A stretch of 64,000 bases of DNA from Streptomonospora mangrovi (GTDB lineage Bacteria; Actinomycetota; Actinomycetes; Streptosporangiales; Streptosporangiaceae), in assembly GCF_027604915.1 (NCBI RefSeq), contig NZ_JAJAQC010000014.1, forward strand, positions 1 to 64,000, given 5' to 3'. A program made the position numbers and the translations under genes. The notes under the pieces are model-generated. The model was given only the letters and a program-made list of their open reading frames with translations. It searched no databases and was not told the origin of the DNA. Below, piece by piece: positions 62,600-64,000 of this stretch (within the stretch, counting starts at the first letter, position 1; each line of letters starts with the position of its first letter).

Positions 62600-62629
62600 A
62601 AGTTACTGATCGTCTCGCCCAAAGATCAA
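62600..62629 (-). promoter_or_regulatory. predicted GH106 promoter
   Basis: Minus-strand TTGATC (62629-62624) and TAACTT (62605-62600) with an 18-nt spacer. The -35 box abuts a 26-bp palindrome. Confidence 0.6.
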
Positions 62630-62655
62630 CAACGTGGCCGGATCCGGCCACGTTG
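62630..62655. promoter_or_regulatory. 26-bp perfect palindrome upstream of the GH106 promoter
   Basis: Left arm CAACGTGGCCGGA followed without a spacer by its complement. It directly abuts the -35 box, so it could be an activator site. It could also end the small membrane-protein transcript coming from 62819. Confidence 0.75.
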
Positions 62656-62818
62656 CGGGACGATCTGGCGTCTTCACGCTGGTGGCGTGTACGTGGCGCG
62701 GGGAGTGCAGAATCAGAACGTTTTACAGCCGCGCATCCTGGTGCGGGCGGCCGCTCGTCCCCGGCGGCGGCCCGGAAGCGACGGAATGGAGGCCGGGCGG
62801 GATTACCGCCGTATGCGG

Positions 62819-63055
62819 TTACCCGCGATCGCCCGCCACCAACAGGATTCCGGCGGTGATCGGCGCTAAGCCGCTCGCGGCCAAGGGGAGGTCGGAGCCG
62901 TCGGCGCCGGAACCGAGAAGGGAAACCGCCGCCGGCGTCCAGCAGAGCAGTCCGAGAAGGGCGAAGAATACGGCCGCAGCATTCATGACTTTCGTGTCCA
63001 AGCTGCTCTGGCCTGGGGGTTCGGTGGAGGGTGCCCTGTCTGGCGGTGGAACCAT
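62819..63055 (-). CDS. small two-helix membrane protein
   Basis: A 78-residue protein with two membrane helices (MNAAAVFFALLGLLCWTP at ~24-45 and GLAPITAGILLVAG near the end). ATG 63055 has GAGGA about 9 nt upstream; ATG 62986 would drop the hydrophilic leader. No family was recognised. It is upstream of the GH106 region on the same strand but separated by 373 bp. Confidence 0.55.
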   Translation of the reverse strand: MVPPPDRAPSTEPPGQSSLDTKVMNAAAVFFALLGLLCWTPAAVSLLGSGADGSDLPLAASGLAPITAGILLVAGDRG

Positions 63056-63251
63056 TTCTGACGTTCCTCGCCTTTCGCTTCGCGAATGCACGGCCGGCAC
63101 CGATCATCCCGTTGAGGCCGTTCGCGGACGAATCGGGGCCGAGGCCGTTCAGGCAAAGGCCGGCCTGGAAATCCGAGATCCGGGCACAAGACGATCGGCG
63201 GGGGGCGCACTTTTCTGAGGTGGACACGGTCGAATACGGCGCGGCGGCGAC

Positions 63252-63282
63252 TTGACCCTGACGCCACCGGAGGGTTCAGCAT
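63252..63282 (+). promoter_or_regulatory. MerR-type promoter with a 19-bp spacer
   Basis: TTGACC (63252-63257) and CAGCAT (63277-63282) are 19 bp apart, the stretched spacing of MerR-controlled promoters. A dyad ACCCT...AGGGT (63255-63275) lies between. An ATG 7 nt past the -10 (63289) is in frame with the regulator. Confidence 0.55.
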
Positions 63283-63519
63283 CGCGGTATGACCGACGAC
63301 CTGCGTCCCGCTCCCGTGCCCGGTGCCGAAGCCGCCGAGGCGCACCGGCGGTATGCCCACGGGCCGGCGCGCGTCGCCGTCGCCACGTGGGAACCGGGGG
63401 CTCCCCGGAGCCCCGCACCGGCGGGCGCCCGGCGCGACCCCGGGCGCCGCACGCGTGAGGCGGTCCCCGCGCCGTCCACGCGGCGGCCGAGGTCGGGGCG
63501 GGTGGGCGACAATGGTGCG

Positions 63520-64000
63520 GTGACGCGCGACGCCGACGAACCCGCGACCGGCGGCGGACGGTCCGGCACCGGCTCGGCCGGCGAGGGCCTGACCGTCGGG
63601 CGCGCGGCCGCGCTGGTCGGCGTCAGCGTGCGGACCCTGCACCACTGGGACGACGTCGGCCTGGTCCGCCCCAGCGGGCGCACCTTCGCCGGGTACCGGG
63701 TGTACTCCGCCGACGACATCGCCCGGATCCACCGCGTCCTCGTCTACCGCGAACTCGGGATGCCGCTCGCCGAGATCGCCCGCATTCTGGACGACCCGGC
63801 CGCCGACGCCCGCGCGCACCTGCGGCGCCAGCGCGATCAGCTCCTGGAGCGCATCGAGCGCCTGGAGCGGATGGTCACGGCGGTCGACCGCATGCTGGAG
63901 GCGTCGCGTTCGGGCATGCGCCTCACCCCCGAGGAGCAGGTCGCCATCTTCGGCGACGACTGGCAGCCCGCCTGGCTGGAGGGCGCCGAGCAGCGGTGGG
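63520..64000 (+). CDS. MerR-family regulator, TipA-like, cut by the window end
   Basis: At least 160 residues are visible. The MerR helix-turn-helix (LTVGRAAALVGVSVRTLHHWDD, then VRPSGRTFAGYRVYSADD) is followed by a coiled coil and the start of a TipAS-like domain (TPEEQVAIFGDDWQPAWLEG). TipAS domains bind thiopeptides covalently. GTG 63520 is used; the frame is open to ATG 63289, which lies 7 nt past a MerR-type promoter. That start would add 77 Pro/Arg-rich residues. Expression is probably autoregulated. Confidence 0.8.
   Translation, partial: MTRDADEPATGGGRSGTGSAGEGLTVGRAAALVGVSVRTLHHWDDVGLVRPSGRTFAGYRVYSADDIARIHRVLVYRELGMPLAEIARILDDPAADARAHLRRQRDQLLERIERLERMVTAVDRMLEASRSGMRLTPEEQVAIFGDDWQPAWLEGAEQRW

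Overview
The window is very GC-rich chromosomal DNA from an actinomycete, with many GTG starts, several apparently leaderless genes, an actinobacterial LexA box, Tat and lipoprotein secretion, and a DivIVA-like gene. The cellulase pair (a GH6 exocellulase with an N-terminal CBM2 and a CBM2-bearing GH48) together with two perfect 14-bp CelR-type operators points to the Nocardiopsaceae (Thermobifida, Nocardiopsis, Streptomonospora and relatives). Genus is an inference. No transposase, phage structural gene or cas gene was seen.

Layout. 1-1.2 kb: an OmpA-domain protein and a lipoprotein, after a G/C homopolymer that looks like sequence noise. 1.5-8.1 kb: a sugar-diacid (aldarate) module, with a tripartite TctCBA importer divergent from a LysR regulator, then 5-dehydro-4-deoxyglucarate dehydratase and a galactarate/L-talarate-type dehydratase. 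Matching T-N11-A boxes sit about 65 bp upstream of both predicted promoters. 8.15-8.42 kb: a type I-E-style CRISPR array without cas genes; a second small array lies at 59.26 kb. 8.6-11.2 kb: a MauE-like membrane protein, a Cys-rich protein and a frameshifted small exported peptide. 11.5-12.2 kb: a SigE-like sigma factor and tRNA-Ser(GCT). 12.2-16.2 kb: an IclR regulator divergent from a dehydrogenase-RraA fusion, an orphan TRAP large permease and a small membrane protein. 16.4-20.2 kb: lipoproteins, a PGRP-type amidase and an AAA ATPase directly under a LexA (SOS) box.

20.3-33.8 kb is mostly housekeeping: a HisC-like aminotransferase, a regulator, a MurA-type enzyme, purC-purB-purD-purA, a DUF3151 gene, class II aldolase, pyrE and cutA. 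34.2-44.4 kb: a degenerate GGDEF-like protein, a 936-residue ECF sigma factor with a built-in zinc finger, membrane segment and large extracytoplasmic region, a NYN nuclease-like protein, TPR and HAD proteins, a glycolipid-binding protein, an RsbW-like ATPase and a class I amidotransferase. 44.8-47.5 kb: truncated haemoglobin, flavohaemoglobin and a DivIVA-like protein, suggesting nitric-oxide defence coupled to a polar-growth-type protein.

47.7-53.1 kb is the cellulase locus. GH48 is transcribed first from a CelR-controlled promoter with a leader of about 500 nt, and GH6 follows on the same strand. 53.4-56.3 kb holds a DUF6177-like protein and two related small proteins of unknown function. 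56.3-59.1 kb: GlxA/AraC and TetR regulators with NTF2-like proteins. 59.3-62.5 kb: CRISPR array 2 and a Tat-exported GH106-type glycosidase whose promoter carries a LacI-type operator and abuts a 26-bp perfect palindrome. The window ends inside a TipA-type MerR regulator.
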